The notes beneath the pieces were generated by a model. That model did no database searches and had not been told where the DNA came from. It saw only the letters and a list, made by a program, of their open reading frames with translations. Source: Saprospiraceae bacterium (lineage in GTDB: Bacteria; Bacteroidota; Bacteroidia; Chitinophagales; Saprospiraceae). Taken from it: a stretch of 64,000 nucleotides of DNA. Of this stretch, positions 17,861-27,004 are shown piece by piece. Positions within the stretch are counted from its first letter, which is position 1. Each line of letters opens with the position of its first letter. Location of the stretch: positions 310,001-374,000 of the forward strand of contig CATQHI010000003.1 in the NCBI GenBank assembly GCA_958295895.1, given 5' to 3'. Position numbers and translations under genes: made by a program.

Positions 17861-18913
17861 TTATCGTTTGGCGGTTAGTACCGCTACGTGGGGTCCTTGT
17901 TCGTCGGCTTCGGATTCAAGCAGGGCGATGAGTCCGGCGGTGGAGGCAGGGAGTACCTGTAGGGCTTCTTTCTCGCGCAGGTAGGTGGACATCTTGCGCA
18001 TCTTGGCGTCCGAGATATGCCGGGCCCCTCCCCCACTCGCGTAGAGTGCATCCAGGGCCTCCTGCCCGTCGAAGCTGTGCCAGTTGATCAGCGGTTCGTT
18101 CACGTCGGTTTCGGTGATTTTAGCGGGATCAAGGTCGAGACACGTTCGGCTCCCCCGCAAAAAGGAGGTTACGATGGGGTTCTTGTGCGTGGAGGAGGCG
18201 GCTACCATCCGGGGCAGTTGCTCCATGCGGCCCGCTGTGTGAAGCCGCTGGAAACCCTGAAAAATACCGGCTAGCAGCGTGCCATTCGAAACGGGCACCG
18301 CCACCGTGACGGGCACCGCCGGGAGTTGCGCAACCAGCTCATCCGCGATTCCGGAGTAGGCCCGCAGTTGCAGCGCTGAGTTGGTGGTGCCGGGATTAGC
18401 ACTGTACCAACCGTGGTGAGCCGCCTCCGTGGTACTGTAGGCTACGACCTCCTCGTAGGTTCCCACCGGTCGGTAGATAGTGGCGCCCAGTGCTTCCATT
18501 TCTGCCAGTCGTCTGGTGTGGTAGCCGGCCGGTACGTAGATCATACACTGCAGTCCGGCTAGACGAGTCGCAAGCGCCACGGCGACTCCGTAGTTCCCAC
18601 AGGTAGCAAAGGAGATGGTATTGACTCCTCGTAGGAGGGCGTCCTCCGCGTGGGCAAAGGCGATGCGGTCTTTCTGGGTACCCGTAGGATTATCTCCCTC
18701 AAACTTTAGGTAAATCCCTTCCCTGTCAAAGTCCCTTTCGAGACCGCGGGATCGGCGCAACCAGGTAGCTCCAACGTCGCGGGCGGTCAGCTGTCGAAAG
18801 GCGGCCACCCGCTCTGATCGGGGTACGGTATCATCGGCGCTTAAGGCTGCCAACGCGCGGGAGACTTTGGAAACACTGTTACTAGCCGTGTGTACGGCGT
18901 CGCGGAGGGTCAT
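17861..18913 (-). CDS. Fold-type II PLP enzyme, threonine synthase-like
   Basis: PLP-dependent enzyme of 350 residues of the threonine synthase/TrpB fold. The Schiff-base lysine is Lys81 in DNPTGTQKDRIAFAH, and the phosphate/carboxylate loop is TISFATCGNYGVAVALA; YVPAGYHTRRLAEMEALGA is the usual following segment. It is probably a lyase or dehydratase acting on a hydroxy- or amino-substituted amino acid; a true threonine synthase is unlikely because it lacks the N-terminal domain and sits with dgcN and dgcA. As first gene of the operon it may feed or complete D-amino-acid breakdown (inference). The start ATG is the first in frame. Confidence 0.75.
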   Translation of the reverse strand: MTLRDAVHTASNSVSKVSRALAALSADDTVPRSERVAAFRQLTARDVGATWLRRSRGLERDFDREGIYLKFEGDNPTGTQKDRIAFAHAEDALLRGVNTISFATCGNYGVAVALATRLAGLQCMIYVPAGYHTRRLAEMEALGATIYRPVGTYEEVVAYSTTEAAHHGWYSANPGTTNSALQLRAYSGIADELVAQLPAVPVTVAVPVSNGTLLAGIFQGFQRLHTAGRMEQLPRMVAASSTHKNPIVTSFLRGSRTCLDLDPAKITETDVNEPLINWHSFDGQEALDALYASGGGARHISDAKMRKMSTYLREKEALQVLPASTAGLIALLESEADEQGPHVAVLTAKR

Positions 18914-18999
18914 AGATGGAAATGGAAATAACCAATAGACCCACTAGAAGCATACAACGAGTCCTAAAGTTGTATTGCACCTGCGCCCCCGCCTCAGTA

Positions 19000-19794
19000 C
19001 TACCGACTGCGCCTCAACTGTTGTGCACTGCGGTTCGGTCCCGGACGGTACACCCGCTGCTGGTAGGCAAAGTCAAACCGGCGCTCCTCGACGCTGACCG
19101 ACAGACGCAGGCGATCAACTTCATCGGAGCGGGAAAAAATGAGCTTGCCCACCGCACGCTCTCCGGGCCTTACGGTGGTGCGCCGCAGGGCGTGATCGAG
19201 CCAGAAAAAGCGGTTGTCGGGGCCCGGTACGTCGGTAGGCACTGCGATCGTACGGAGGCGCTGCTCGGTGTCCAGGATGTTGAAAAAGGCCGCATCGTAG
19301 AGGGAAATGGAGATGTCGCCGACCAGATCGGCCGTGCGACTGGAGGCGGTAGGGGTTTCGGTGGGACTACTCCCTTCCGCGATTGCATAGACCGTACCGG
19401 CCACCACCAGGGCGCCGCCCACCCAGGCCATGGTGCGCCGGCCCTGCTCACGGTGCAGCACCTCCATGTCGAGGGAAAAGAGTTCGATTTCGGGGTCCAG
19501 CGCGTGGTGGCCCTGGTTCTCCCCGGTGTAGAGTATAGTGGCTACGGGGTCAAAAAGAACTTCTTCTGCCCCATCGTTGAGGACCATGACGTCGAAAATG
19601 ACGTAGTCCGGAGTAGCATCGTAAAAGTTCGTTTCCACCGTGATGCCATCCTGCTCCAGCTGCTGGATGGCGTTGCCGTAGAAGTAGCGGTCGACGGTCG
19701 CTTCCGACTCCGGTTCGATGCGCACCAGCTGGAGTGGTCGACCGCAGCTGGTGCTTATCAGGGCGACGAGAACGAGGGAGTAGAACTGCTGCAT
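19000..19794 (-). CDS. Hypothetical lipoprotein
   Basis: Predicted lipoprotein of 264 residues, signal ending in LISTSC (Cys17). No family recognised. The body looks beta-rich, with VIFDVMVLNDGAEEVLFDP, and a glycine/alanine hydrophobic segment WVGGALVVAGTVYAIAEG near the middle that could cross a membrane or belong to a fold core. The C-terminal part RPGERAVGKLIFSRSDEVDRLRLSVSVEERRFDF resembles an Ig-like beta sandwich. It stands alone, upstream of the dgc operon on the same strand but 86 bp away. A 300-codon frame on the other strand is a shadow. Confidence 0.65.
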   Translation of the reverse strand: MQQFYSLVLVALISTSCGRPLQLVRIEPESEATVDRYFYGNAIQQLEQDGITVETNFYDATPDYVIFDVMVLNDGAEEVLFDPVATILYTGENQGHHALDPEIELFSLDMEVLHREQGRRTMAWVGGALVVAGTVYAIAEGSSPTETPTASSRTADLVGDISISLYDAAFFNILDTEQRLRTIAVPTDVPGPDNRFFWLDHALRRTTVRPGERAVGKLIFSRSDEVDRLRLSVSVEERRFDFAYQQRVYRPGPNRSAQQLRRSR

Positions 19795-19890
19795 GGTCGG
19801 TTACTTGACTTAACCTAAATTAAGTCCTATCCCCCAAATTCCTACGGTCGCCAAAATTTTTAGGTATTCTTTAACCAGTGTAGGGTCCGA

Positions 19891-20352
19891 CTAAGCCAGG
19901 ATCTGCTTGTCAAAAGGGTTAAGCCCCACGCCCTGCACCTGCGCCTCGGCCTCCAGCCGGTACTCAGAGCGTACGCGGCGGAGCTTCTTGGCGGCCCAGG
20001 CCAGGCCGCCGTAGACCGGGTTTTTATCCCCGAAATCATCCACTGCGGAGGTGACCTCGCTGAATTTGAGGTAGAAGGGCACGTCCACCGTCACGCCCTC
20101 CCCGGGCACGTCAATCAGATCGGTGAGGAGCAGACGACCGAGCTCGTACTCATCTACCAGTTGCTGCTCCTGCTTGCCGCGGGCGTACTTCTCCACCAGG
20201 ACAATCTTGATGGCCGAGACCCGCTGCGGGTGCTTACTGGTGAGGCGTACCGTACCGCTAACACTACCCTGCCGGGGATTAAAGCCGGGGGGCAGGATGA
20301 GTTCCAGTTTGACGCCCTCGATGCCGAGCCACTGCTTTACTTTACCTAACAT
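19891..20352 (-). CDS. Spo0M/arrestin-like protein
   Basis: Cytoplasmic beta-sandwich protein of 153 residues without a signal peptide. The start KVKQWLGIEGVKLELILPPG followed by GSVSGTVRLTSKHPQRVSAIKIVLVEKY is typical of Spo0M/arrestin-N-like proteins, in which a long loop and paired sheets mediate protein binding. No enzymatic motif. The gene is preceded by a perfect TAnnTTTG box four bases before ATG. It diverges from the DUF58 gene. The function is not known; the Spo0M resemblance is moderate. Confidence 0.6.
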   Translation of the reverse strand: MLGKVKQWLGIEGVKLELILPPGFNPRQGSVSGTVRLTSKHPQRVSAIKIVLVEKYARGKQEQQLVDEYELGRLLLTDLIDVPGEGVTVDVPFYLKFSEVTSAVDDFGDKNPVYGGLAWAAKKLRRVRSEYRLEAEAQVQGVGLNPFDKQILA

Positions 20353-20356
20353 AGGG

Positions 20357-20364
20357 CAAACTTA
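20357..20364 (-). promoter_or_regulatory. -7 box TAAGTTTG four bases before ATG
   Basis: A perfect match to TAnnTTTG on the minus strand lies four bases from the ATG at 20352. If used, transcription would start at or next to the start codon. No good TTTG was found 19-20 nt further upstream. Confidence 0.45.
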
Positions 20365-20429
20365 GTGCGTTAGCCGGGTGACCACCCGTTCTATTCGACA
20401 AACGCCCCCGGGGGCCCATTAGTTAGCCC

Positions 20430-21359
20430 ATGCAGCTGCTCACCAACGACCAGGTCCGCGACCTCGGCAACCTCGACCTTCTCGCCCGCCAGGTGGTAGA
20501 GGGCTTCATCATCGGGCTACACAAAAGCCCCTTCCACGGCTTTAGCGTCGAGTTCGCCGAGCACCGTATTTACAACCAGGGCGAGCCGACGCGCAACATC
20601 GACTGGAAGGTCTACGCCCGTACCGATAAGATGTACACCAAGCGCTACGAGGAGGAAACCAATCTGCGCTGTCAGATCGTGGTCGACTCCAGCAGTAGTA
20701 TGTACTTTCCGGAGGTCGACGCTAAGTCGGCCGACCACGTCAATAAGATTCGCTTCAGCGCCCTGGCCGCCGCCAGCCTGATGAACCTCCTGAAGCGGCA
20801 GCGCGATGCCTTCGCACTCAGTTTCTTCAACCAGGGGGTTGACCTGCACACCCGCCCCAAGTCTAGCACCACGCACTACCGGCTGATGCTGACCTACCTC
20901 CAGCGACTGATCGACCAGCCCACCCACGAGGTGCGCACCGCCGCGGCAGCCGCTCTGCACCAGATCGCCGACAGTATTCACCGGCGCTCGCTGGTCATCA
21001 TTTTCAGCGATATGTTCGATGGAGATACGGAGCGCGAGGAGGACCTCTTCGCGGCCCTGCAGCACCTCAAGCACGCTAAGCACGAGGTAGTGCTGTTCCA
21101 TACGGTAGACAAGCGCAAGGAGATCGACTTTGCCTTCGAGAACCGGCCCTACGAGTTCATCGACCTGGAGTCCGGCGAGCGGGTGAAGCTACAGCCCCAG
21201 CAGGTCAAGGCCTACTACGTGGAGCAGGTAGCGGCCTATCAGGAGCGGCTACGGATGAAGTGCCTGCAGTATAAGATCGACTACGTGGAGGCCGATATTC
21301 AGGCAGGCTACCGGCCCATCCTCCAGCAGTACCTCGTGAAGCGCGCCCGCATGCGGTAG
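20430..21359 (+). CDS. DUF58 (vWA-like) protein
   Basis: DUF58 family protein of 309 residues. The family signature GEPTRNIDWKVYART is followed by a von Willebrand A-like MIDAS start IVVDSSSSMYFPE and the later RRSLVIIFSDMFDGD. DUF58 proteins usually work with MoxR ATPases in maturation of membrane-bound or metal enzymes and in aerotolerance-type operons; no MoxR or vWA partner gene is adjacent here, which is somewhat unusual. It is divergent from the arrestin-like gene and converges within 3 bp on the giant exported protein gene. Confidence 0.88.
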   Translation: MQLLTNDQVRDLGNLDLLARQVVEGFIIGLHKSPFHGFSVEFAEHRIYNQGEPTRNIDWKVYARTDKMYTKRYEEETNLRCQIVVDSSSSMYFPEVDAKSADHVNKIRFSALAAASLMNLLKRQRDAFALSFFNQGVDLHTRPKSSTTHYRLMLTYLQRLIDQPTHEVRTAAAAALHQIADSIHRRSLVIIFSDMFDGDTEREEDLFAALQHLKHAKHEVVLFHTVDKRKEIDFAFENRPYEFIDLESGERVKLQPQQVKAYYVEQVAAYQERLRMKCLQYKIDYVEADIQAGYRPILQQYLVKRARMR

Positions 21360-21362
21360 GGC

Positions 21363-24300
21363 CTACTGCTCCGCGAAGGCCTCCTCCACCCGGCGCAGGA
21401 AGGTAGCGGCGGTGCCGGGGGTGACCTCGAGGATCTCATAGGTCTGTCCGTCGTCCATTTCCAGTACCAACTCCTTGGCCTTCATGCCCCGCAGGGTATT
21501 CATGAAGGTGTTGTTGTTGCTTACTACATTGAGGATACCGTCCTTGAAGCCGAAGAAGTAGTAGGTCTCGCTGGGTGATTTGATGTACAGGTACAGGCGG
21601 TCTTCGTCGCCGGTGGTCATTTTTACTTCGAGGTAGGATTCGATGCGCCGGCTGAGGGCCTGTCCGCCCACCGAGGCCAGGCCATTGCTGGCCGACGTAC
21701 TGACCCAGGACTGGTAATCGGCGTTCCACCGCATGGGCAGGTCACTGAAGAGGAAGGTGTGGCGGTTGATGGCGGGCGGAAGGTCCAGGGCATCGGCGGC
21801 CAGTCCGGCAATGGCCGCCTCGCGCTGCGGTCCGGCCGGGAACAGGGCCTCGATGCCGACCGTGGCAAACGGTATTCGCTCGTTGATGCCCAGTTGGGGC
21901 GCGCTGTAGCCGCTGGATACGATGTCGGTGGCCATGATCTGCGTAAGCTGTTCGGGGAGGATCAGGTCGATGGCGGTCATCAGCTCCACCTCCGTGGTCG
22001 GGTAATTTTTCTCGGCTTCGGTACGAGCGGCCTCGGCGGCTTCCTCTTCCGTAAGTTCGGCTTCACCGCCGGCCACGGGGGTGGGTTCGGTTTCTTCTTC
22101 GAGCAGGAACATATTGTCGGTCAGGGTCTCGGCCGGCTTGACTCCGGAGCTGTCGGTCGCGCTATCCGCTACATCGTCAGTCGAGTTATCCCCGTCTTCC
22201 TCCTCCACAAGGTCTAGCTCCGGGGCGGCGGATTGCTCCGGCAGGTCCATAGCGATGGTACCGTAACTGGTCATACTAATGTACTTGAGCCGCCCGCCGA
22301 TGCCGAGGAGGCCGTCTCCGGTCACCTTGCCGTTCGGGCGGTCGTAGACCATCAGATTCCCCTGGGTGGCCGTGGGGTCCTTGACCCGCGTACTGTCGCC
22401 GAAGCGAAAGGCATCATTCTCCTCATCATAGAGGAACACCCCACTGGCATCCAGGATGGGGTGATCCAGCCGCCGGTGCAGGGTCTGTACCATGCTGGGG
22501 TAGATCTGCCGCTCGGGCTTACTGAGGTAAAAACCGGTGTTTAGGGGTTTGGCGTCGCGACCTACGGCACCGGCGGTGTTGAGCACCAGGTTGGTTTTGT
22601 CGCCCTCACTCTGCACGGCGAACCATTCGGCGGAGGGCAGATTTTCCGCCTCGATCTTGGCGTAGCCGTCGAAGCCGAGTACGGGGCTACCGGCGTCCAG
22701 GCTGATGGTACCGAAGAATCGGGTCTTGTTGTCGATGTAAAAGGGGGTGTCCTCGGCGATTTCTCCCTCGGCGCGCGTAGCGGTGTTCTTTTCTGATTTT
22801 GCTCCCTTACCGATGCGCGTACCCACGATGTTCTGCAGTTCGAACTCCTGGGTGTGGGGGCCCACGTTGTACTCGTAGAAGCCCGAGGCGGTATACTCCT
22901 TGCGCCCGGCGATATCTACCGTGGCGCGATTGATGACGTGGTACTCACTGATCGTATCGGCTACGATCTGGGCGTCGGTCAGCTGCGCAATGCGACCGCC
23001 GGGCTGGACGACCAGCTTACCGTCGCCCGGAATGATCTTCGCATCGGCACTGATCACGTAGGGTACCCCCCCGACCTCGAGCTGGCTGGCCAGGTTATCG
23101 TACACGGCCGACTGGGCGGTGAAGGTCAGCGAATCCTGGTCGACGTTGGTACTGGTGAAGCGGTCCTTGCCGTCGGCGGTGTTGAACACGATGTTGCCCT
23201 GCTTCATGTCCCACTCGAACTCATTGGCACTGGTGATGAACTCCGTGTAGGGCAGCTCGGTGGCTAGTTCACTACCGTTGTTACGGAAGGTAGCCTTTCC
23301 GGCGGCAAAGTCCACCGCGGTAGCGACGTTGCTCGTCGCCAGGGCGATGTTGGCCGTATCCTGCACGCTTTTGATGCGCACCGTGGAGGTATCCGCCGCC
23401 ACCCCGTCGGCACCGAAGCTCAGGGCTTCGCTACTGATACTGGCCTTGGACCAATCTAGCGTACCGGTACCCTGCAGGGCGGTAGGCGTCAGGACCAGGG
23501 TGCCGGTAAAACTATGGTCCCCCTCCTCGAAAAGCTCGAAGGGGTAGCCGCGCTCGGGCTGGATGATCAGTGAGTCACCGTAGGGCCGAAAGGTAATATT
23601 CACCCGCTCTCCCAGCACCGTGGGTACGCTGCGCCGATCGGTGATGGAGCGCTTGAGCCGGAAGGTCTCCGTCGTCGTAGTCGTGCTGTCCACCCCGAAG
23701 GTGATGGTAGGGCTCTCAATTTCTGCCTCGAGGTAGTTTAACTTGCCACTACCGCTCAGGCCCTGGTTGGTCAGGCTCAGTTGACCGGAGTAGTTGCCGC
23801 GATCGCCGTAGGCTGCCTGCCCGGTGCTATCGGTATCGCCCACAAATCCAAGACTACCATCTTCCTGCACCCGCAGCGTCTGCTTGATCCGGCCGAAGAT
23901 GCCCCCGCTGACCAGCTCGCCCTCCAGCGCCAGGTTGTTTTCCGTGAGGGAGTCGAGGTTGTTGATGCTCAGGTTAGCGAGCTCGAAGTAGAAGCTATCG
24001 CGGGAGTACAGGGAGCTGGTATCCCCCTGGTCGTAGTAAACGTAGCTGGGCCCCCGGGTCTGGATACTGGGGAAGTAGGCAATGTCCTCCGAGCCGCTCT
24101 TATTTTTGGGCGCGTCAAGCAGGATGTAGCCGCTCACGTTTTCGATGCGGCTGGCCGTCGAGAGCAGTTTGACGTCATCACTCATCTTGCCCCCCTCCGG
24201 CAGAAACACATCGATGTCGGCCGAATCGAAGGTGATGTAGTAGGGGGCGTACTTGAAGTGGAAGCTATCCGCCGTCACGATGGTATTACCGGCGTATACC

Positions 24301-26087
24301 GTGCCCCCAAAATCCAGGTTGCGGTCACCGACGATGTCGATGATCTCGTTGCTGGGCTTAATGGCGATTTTCTTGTCGCGGTTCAGCGAGATGGGCTGCA
24401 CGGCCACCACGCGGATGGTCCCCTTGCGCAGATCAATGAAGGCATTCTCGGTCGGGGTGCTCGATACGATCCGTAGGTTGTCGTAATCCTTGGCCTCCCG
24501 CTGCGAGAGCACGAAGTGGTCCAGTTTGCCCTTCACGGCGATCTTGCCGGACTCCTCGTCGTAGGTCAGAAATCCGCGGTCCTGCAGCTCGTAGATGACC
24601 GACTCGATATCCCGCCCCGTCAGCCCCGCCTGGAATTCCTGGGCCAGTCCTTCAATGCCGACCGTATCGGAGGCCGGATACAGGGCAGCGCGGTAGCGGT
24701 AAATCGCTTCCAGCGGATCACCCCCGGCCAGGGCCTTGATGCGGGCGTACTCCTGCTTACTGAAGTAGTCCTCACTCTCAAAGACCACGTCGCCCTTTTC
24801 CTGAAAGGAAGCCGTGCGGCGGCCCACTACGGCACTGTCACTGGCCAGGTACACGGTGATGTTAGTCGCATCGATGTTGAAGCGGTTGCCACTGTGGTAG
24901 AAGGGTGCGGCCGAGGCACTACTTTTACTGCGGTTGAGTTCTACGACCCGGTTGGGCACGTCCACGTCAATACTGATGCTGGGGTGGTAGAGACTATCCC
25001 GTCCGAAGAAGATCGTCATATCGACCTTCTGTCCGGTGATGCGCTCGCCGGGATCTACCACGAAGAGCTCCCCGAGCCCGCGCACCTTGCGCTCGTCCCG
25101 TCCATCACGGATGTCCAGGGTCACCACGGCCTTACGCCCCTCCCCGCCCAGTACGTAGGCCCGCGAGGCCCGCAGTTCGAACTGCCCCTCCAGGCTCATG
25201 CCCTCCCCGACCTGATCCACGAGTACGCGACCGTTGGTCGATACGAACTCCGGCACGTCGCCCTGTACGCGGGGCCCACCCGATTGCAGCCGGTCCTTGA
25301 AACTACCGTACAGGATGCGGTCCCCGAAGTAGGCCGGATACTGAAACTGCGCGCTATCCGAGGTGATGAGCTGCCGGTCTACCTCGAAGTGGTAATCGAC
25401 CAGGCGCACAAAAATATCACTGGGCAGGCCCACCCGCTGCCAGTCGGTCCGGCCGCCCTTACCGGTCACCTGGCCGCTGCCCAGATCGACCAGCAGCTTC
25501 GTTTCCTGGATCATGATCGAATCGCCCGTCGTACTTCCCAGCAGTTGCTGCACCGTGTCGATGCGCAGGACCGGGCCCTCCGCGTACTCGAAGTGCGGCC
25601 TGCCCCCGGCCACCTTCCAGCCGTATGCTCCCTCGCGGCGGTCGAGCCGGGCGTTGCGTAGGTACACCTCGGTGGTGGCCAGTGCTGCGTTTACCGCGGC
25701 GGGCGATACCTCCGGGTCGGCAAGCATCGCCTGCAGCATAGCGTGGAACTCGGCGAAGAGCGTCGTCTTTTCTTTATCGGATCCCTCCAGGTAGGCGTGT
25801 AGGTCCAGGAAGTCGGCCATGCCATTGTCGGGGGCAATTTTGAGCCGGGCCAGGCTAGTCGCCGACTGCACGATTCGCCGCTGCTGCACGGTATCGAGTC
25901 CGCCACCGTAGAATACACCGGTAAAGTTGGCGTAAGCATCCTTTGCCCGCGTATTGCGCGAGGCGGTCATGTACTCTTCTAACTGCAGCTCGAAATCGGC
26001 CACCGGGGCATCCGGCGATAGCTCGGCCAGCTGCGCCGTAGCCAGGGCCGACCAGAATACCAAAGCCAGAAAGATGATGCGCCGCAT
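21363..26087 (-). CDS. Giant exported protein of unknown function (about 1574 aa)
   Basis: The ATG at 26087 is preferred over the one 44 codons upstream because it gives a signal peptide (MRRIIFLALVFWSALATAQ). No family recognised. After a helical start, most of the protein is beta-rich with many short segments such as DIRDGRDERKVRGLGELFVVD, GNTIVTADSFHFKYAPYYITF and GTISLDAGSPVLGFDG, reminiscent of OstA/AsmA-like beta-helical or barrel-associated envelope proteins (inference). Two clear internal repeats of about 96-residue period start near residues 760 and 855 (YSGQLSLTNQGLSGSGKLNY and FTGTLVLTPTALQGTGTLDW). An acidic Glu/Asp-rich linker lies at about 1296-1360, before an alpha/beta C-terminus. 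An ordinary fast-evolving envelope scaffold is the simplest reading. Confidence 0.75.
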   Translation of the reverse strand: MRRIIFLALVFWSALATAQLAELSPDAPVADFELQLEEYMTASRNTRAKDAYANFTGVFYGGGLDTVQQRRIVQSATSLARLKIAPDNGMADFLDLHAYLEGSDKEKTTLFAEFHAMLQAMLADPEVSPAAVNAALATTEVYLRNARLDRREGAYGWKVAGGRPHFEYAEGPVLRIDTVQQLLGSTTGDSIMIQETKLLVDLGSGQVTGKGGRTDWQRVGLPSDIFVRLVDYHFEVDRQLITSDSAQFQYPAYFGDRILYGSFKDRLQSGGPRVQGDVPEFVSTNGRVLVDQVGEGMSLEGQFELRASRAYVLGGEGRKAVVTLDIRDGRDERKVRGLGELFVVDPGERITGQKVDMTIFFGRDSLYHPSISIDVDVPNRVVELNRSKSSASAAPFYHSGNRFNIDATNITVYLASDSAVVGRRTASFQEKGDVVFESEDYFSKQEYARIKALAGGDPLEAIYRYRAALYPASDTVGIEGLAQEFQAGLTGRDIESVIYELQDRGFLTYDEESGKIAVKGKLDHFVLSQREAKDYDNLRIVSSTPTENAFIDLRKGTIRVVAVQPISLNRDKKIAIKPSNEIIDIVGDRNLDFGGTVYAGNTIVTADSFHFKYAPYYITFDSADIDVFLPEGGKMSDDVKLLSTASRIENVSGYILLDAPKNKSGSEDIAYFPSIQTRGPSYVYYDQGDTSSLYSRDSFYFELANLSINNLDSLTENNLALEGELVSGGIFGRIKQTLRVQEDGSLGFVGDTDSTGQAAYGDRGNYSGQLSLTNQGLSGSGKLNYLEAEIESPTITFGVDSTTTTTETFRLKRSITDRRSVPTVLGERVNITFRPYGDSLIIQPERGYPFELFEEGDHSFTGTLVLTPTALQGTGTLDWSKASISSEALSFGADGVAADTSTVRIKSVQDTANIALATSNVATAVDFAAGKATFRNNGSELATELPYTEFITSANEFEWDMKQGNIVFNTADGKDRFTSTNVDQDSLTFTAQSAVYDNLASQLEVGGVPYVISADAKIIPGDGKLVVQPGGRIAQLTDAQIVADTISEYHVINRATVDIAGRKEYTASGFYEYNVGPHTQEFELQNIVGTRIGKGAKSEKNTATRAEGEIAEDTPFYIDNKTRFFGTISLDAGSPVLGFDGYAKIEAENLPSAEWFAVQSEGDKTNLVLNTAGAVGRDAKPLNTGFYLSKPERQIYPSMVQTLHRRLDHPILDASGVFLYDEENDAFRFGDSTRVKDPTATQGNLMVYDRPNGKVTGDGLLGIGGRLKYISMTSYGTIAMDLPEQSAAPELDLVEEEDGDNSTDDVADSATDSSGVKPAETLTDNMFLLEEETEPTPVAGGEAELTEEEAAEAARTEAEKNYPTTEVELMTAIDLILPEQLTQIMATDIVSSGYSAPQLGINERIPFATVGIEALFPAGPQREAAIAGLAADALDLPPAINRHTFLFSDLPMRWNADYQSWVSTSASNGLASVGGQALSRRIESYLEVKMTTGDEDRLYLYIKSPSETYYFFGFKDGILNVVSNNNTFMNTLRGMKAKELVLEMDDGQTYEILEVTPGTAATFLRRVEEAFAEQ

Positions 26088-26100
26088 ACCGGGTAGTTGT

Positions 26101-26941
26101 TCAATCGCGTTCGAAGGCAAACGCCCGCCAGTCATCCACTGCCGATGTCTGTCGGTGCCGAAAGCCGAGCTGCTGCAGGTGGTCGATGAGCCGTGCGGTA
26201 TCCTGTGCAAGGACGCCACTCAGCAGGGCCGTCCCACCCGGCCGCAGTCGCCCGTACAACGCCCCCCCGGTAGCCAGTAGTACGTTCCGGTTGATGTTTG
26301 CCAGCACCAGGTCGTAGGGCTTACCGATGGGCAGGCACATCGCCGAGTTCACCGTGCACCACCCCGTCCAGTTTCACCCCGTTCTGCACCGCGTTTTCGA
26401 GCGTGCTTTCGTAGGCGGGCCGCTCGATGTCTACGGCATCTACCCGCCGCGCACCGAGCTGTTTGGCGAGGATCGCTAGCACCCCGGTGCCGGACCCATA
26501 ATCTAGTACGCTGACCCCCTGCGGCTGCGCGGCAAAGTAGTCCAGCAGCAACTCGCACATCATGTGGGTCGTAGCGTGGTGACCCGTACCAAAGGCCATT
26601 TTAGGGTCGATCACGAGCTCCCGCGCCACGCCGATTTGCGGCGCGTGAAAGCTTGCCCTAATCGACAGCCGATCCCCAATCCGTATGGGCGCAAAGTCCC
26701 GCTCCCACTCCGCATTCCAGTTCCGCTGCACCAGCCGCCGCGCCTCGTAGGCGAAGGGGATCCGCCGCTGTAGCTCCCGAAAAACTACCGGCCAGTCAGT
26801 ACCCGCAGTGTCGGCGGCGTAGGCAATGAGCACTTCTTCCGTTTCCTCAAAGGCCTCCATACCCGCATCGGCGAGCAGCGCAATGAGTAGCTCGCGGTGC
26901 TCCTCGGAGCAGACCAGGGTGTAGGTCGTGTAGTCGGGCAT
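26101..26941 (-). CDS. prmA: Ribosomal protein L11 methyltransferase PrmA, frameshifted
   Basis: SAM-dependent methyltransferase for ribosomal protein L11. The first part (ATG at 26941) contains NWEx-like NWNAEWERDFAPIRIG, then MAFGTGHHATTHMMCELL and the SAM motif VLDYGSGTGVLAI. The frame then ends at 26321 after GELGDVPAHR. The rest continues one frame away: PIGKPYDLVLANINRNVLL, PGGTALLSGVL and the end ending AFAFERD. One extra base in the CCC run near 26330 explains the break (+1 on the coding strand). As the two halves together give the normal length of about 280 residues, a sequence error is more likely than a pseudogene. It is divergent from rlmH. Confidence 0.85.
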
Positions 26942-27004
26942 AGGCAACAACTGGGGCGGGGCCGCAGGGTGCAAGGTAGGTCGAGCGGGCCGTACCTTCC
27001 CCCC

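Noticed and set aside
18916-19818. 300-codon frame on the plus strand
   Set aside because: It lies antisense to the hypothetical lipoprotein gene, has no start signal or family likeness, and the minus frame has a signal peptide and lipobox.
24516-25661. 381-codon frame on the plus strand inside the giant gene
   Set aside because: Shadow frame of a GC-rich gene; composition is His/Val/Gly-rich without domains, while the minus frame is continuous for about 4.7 kb.
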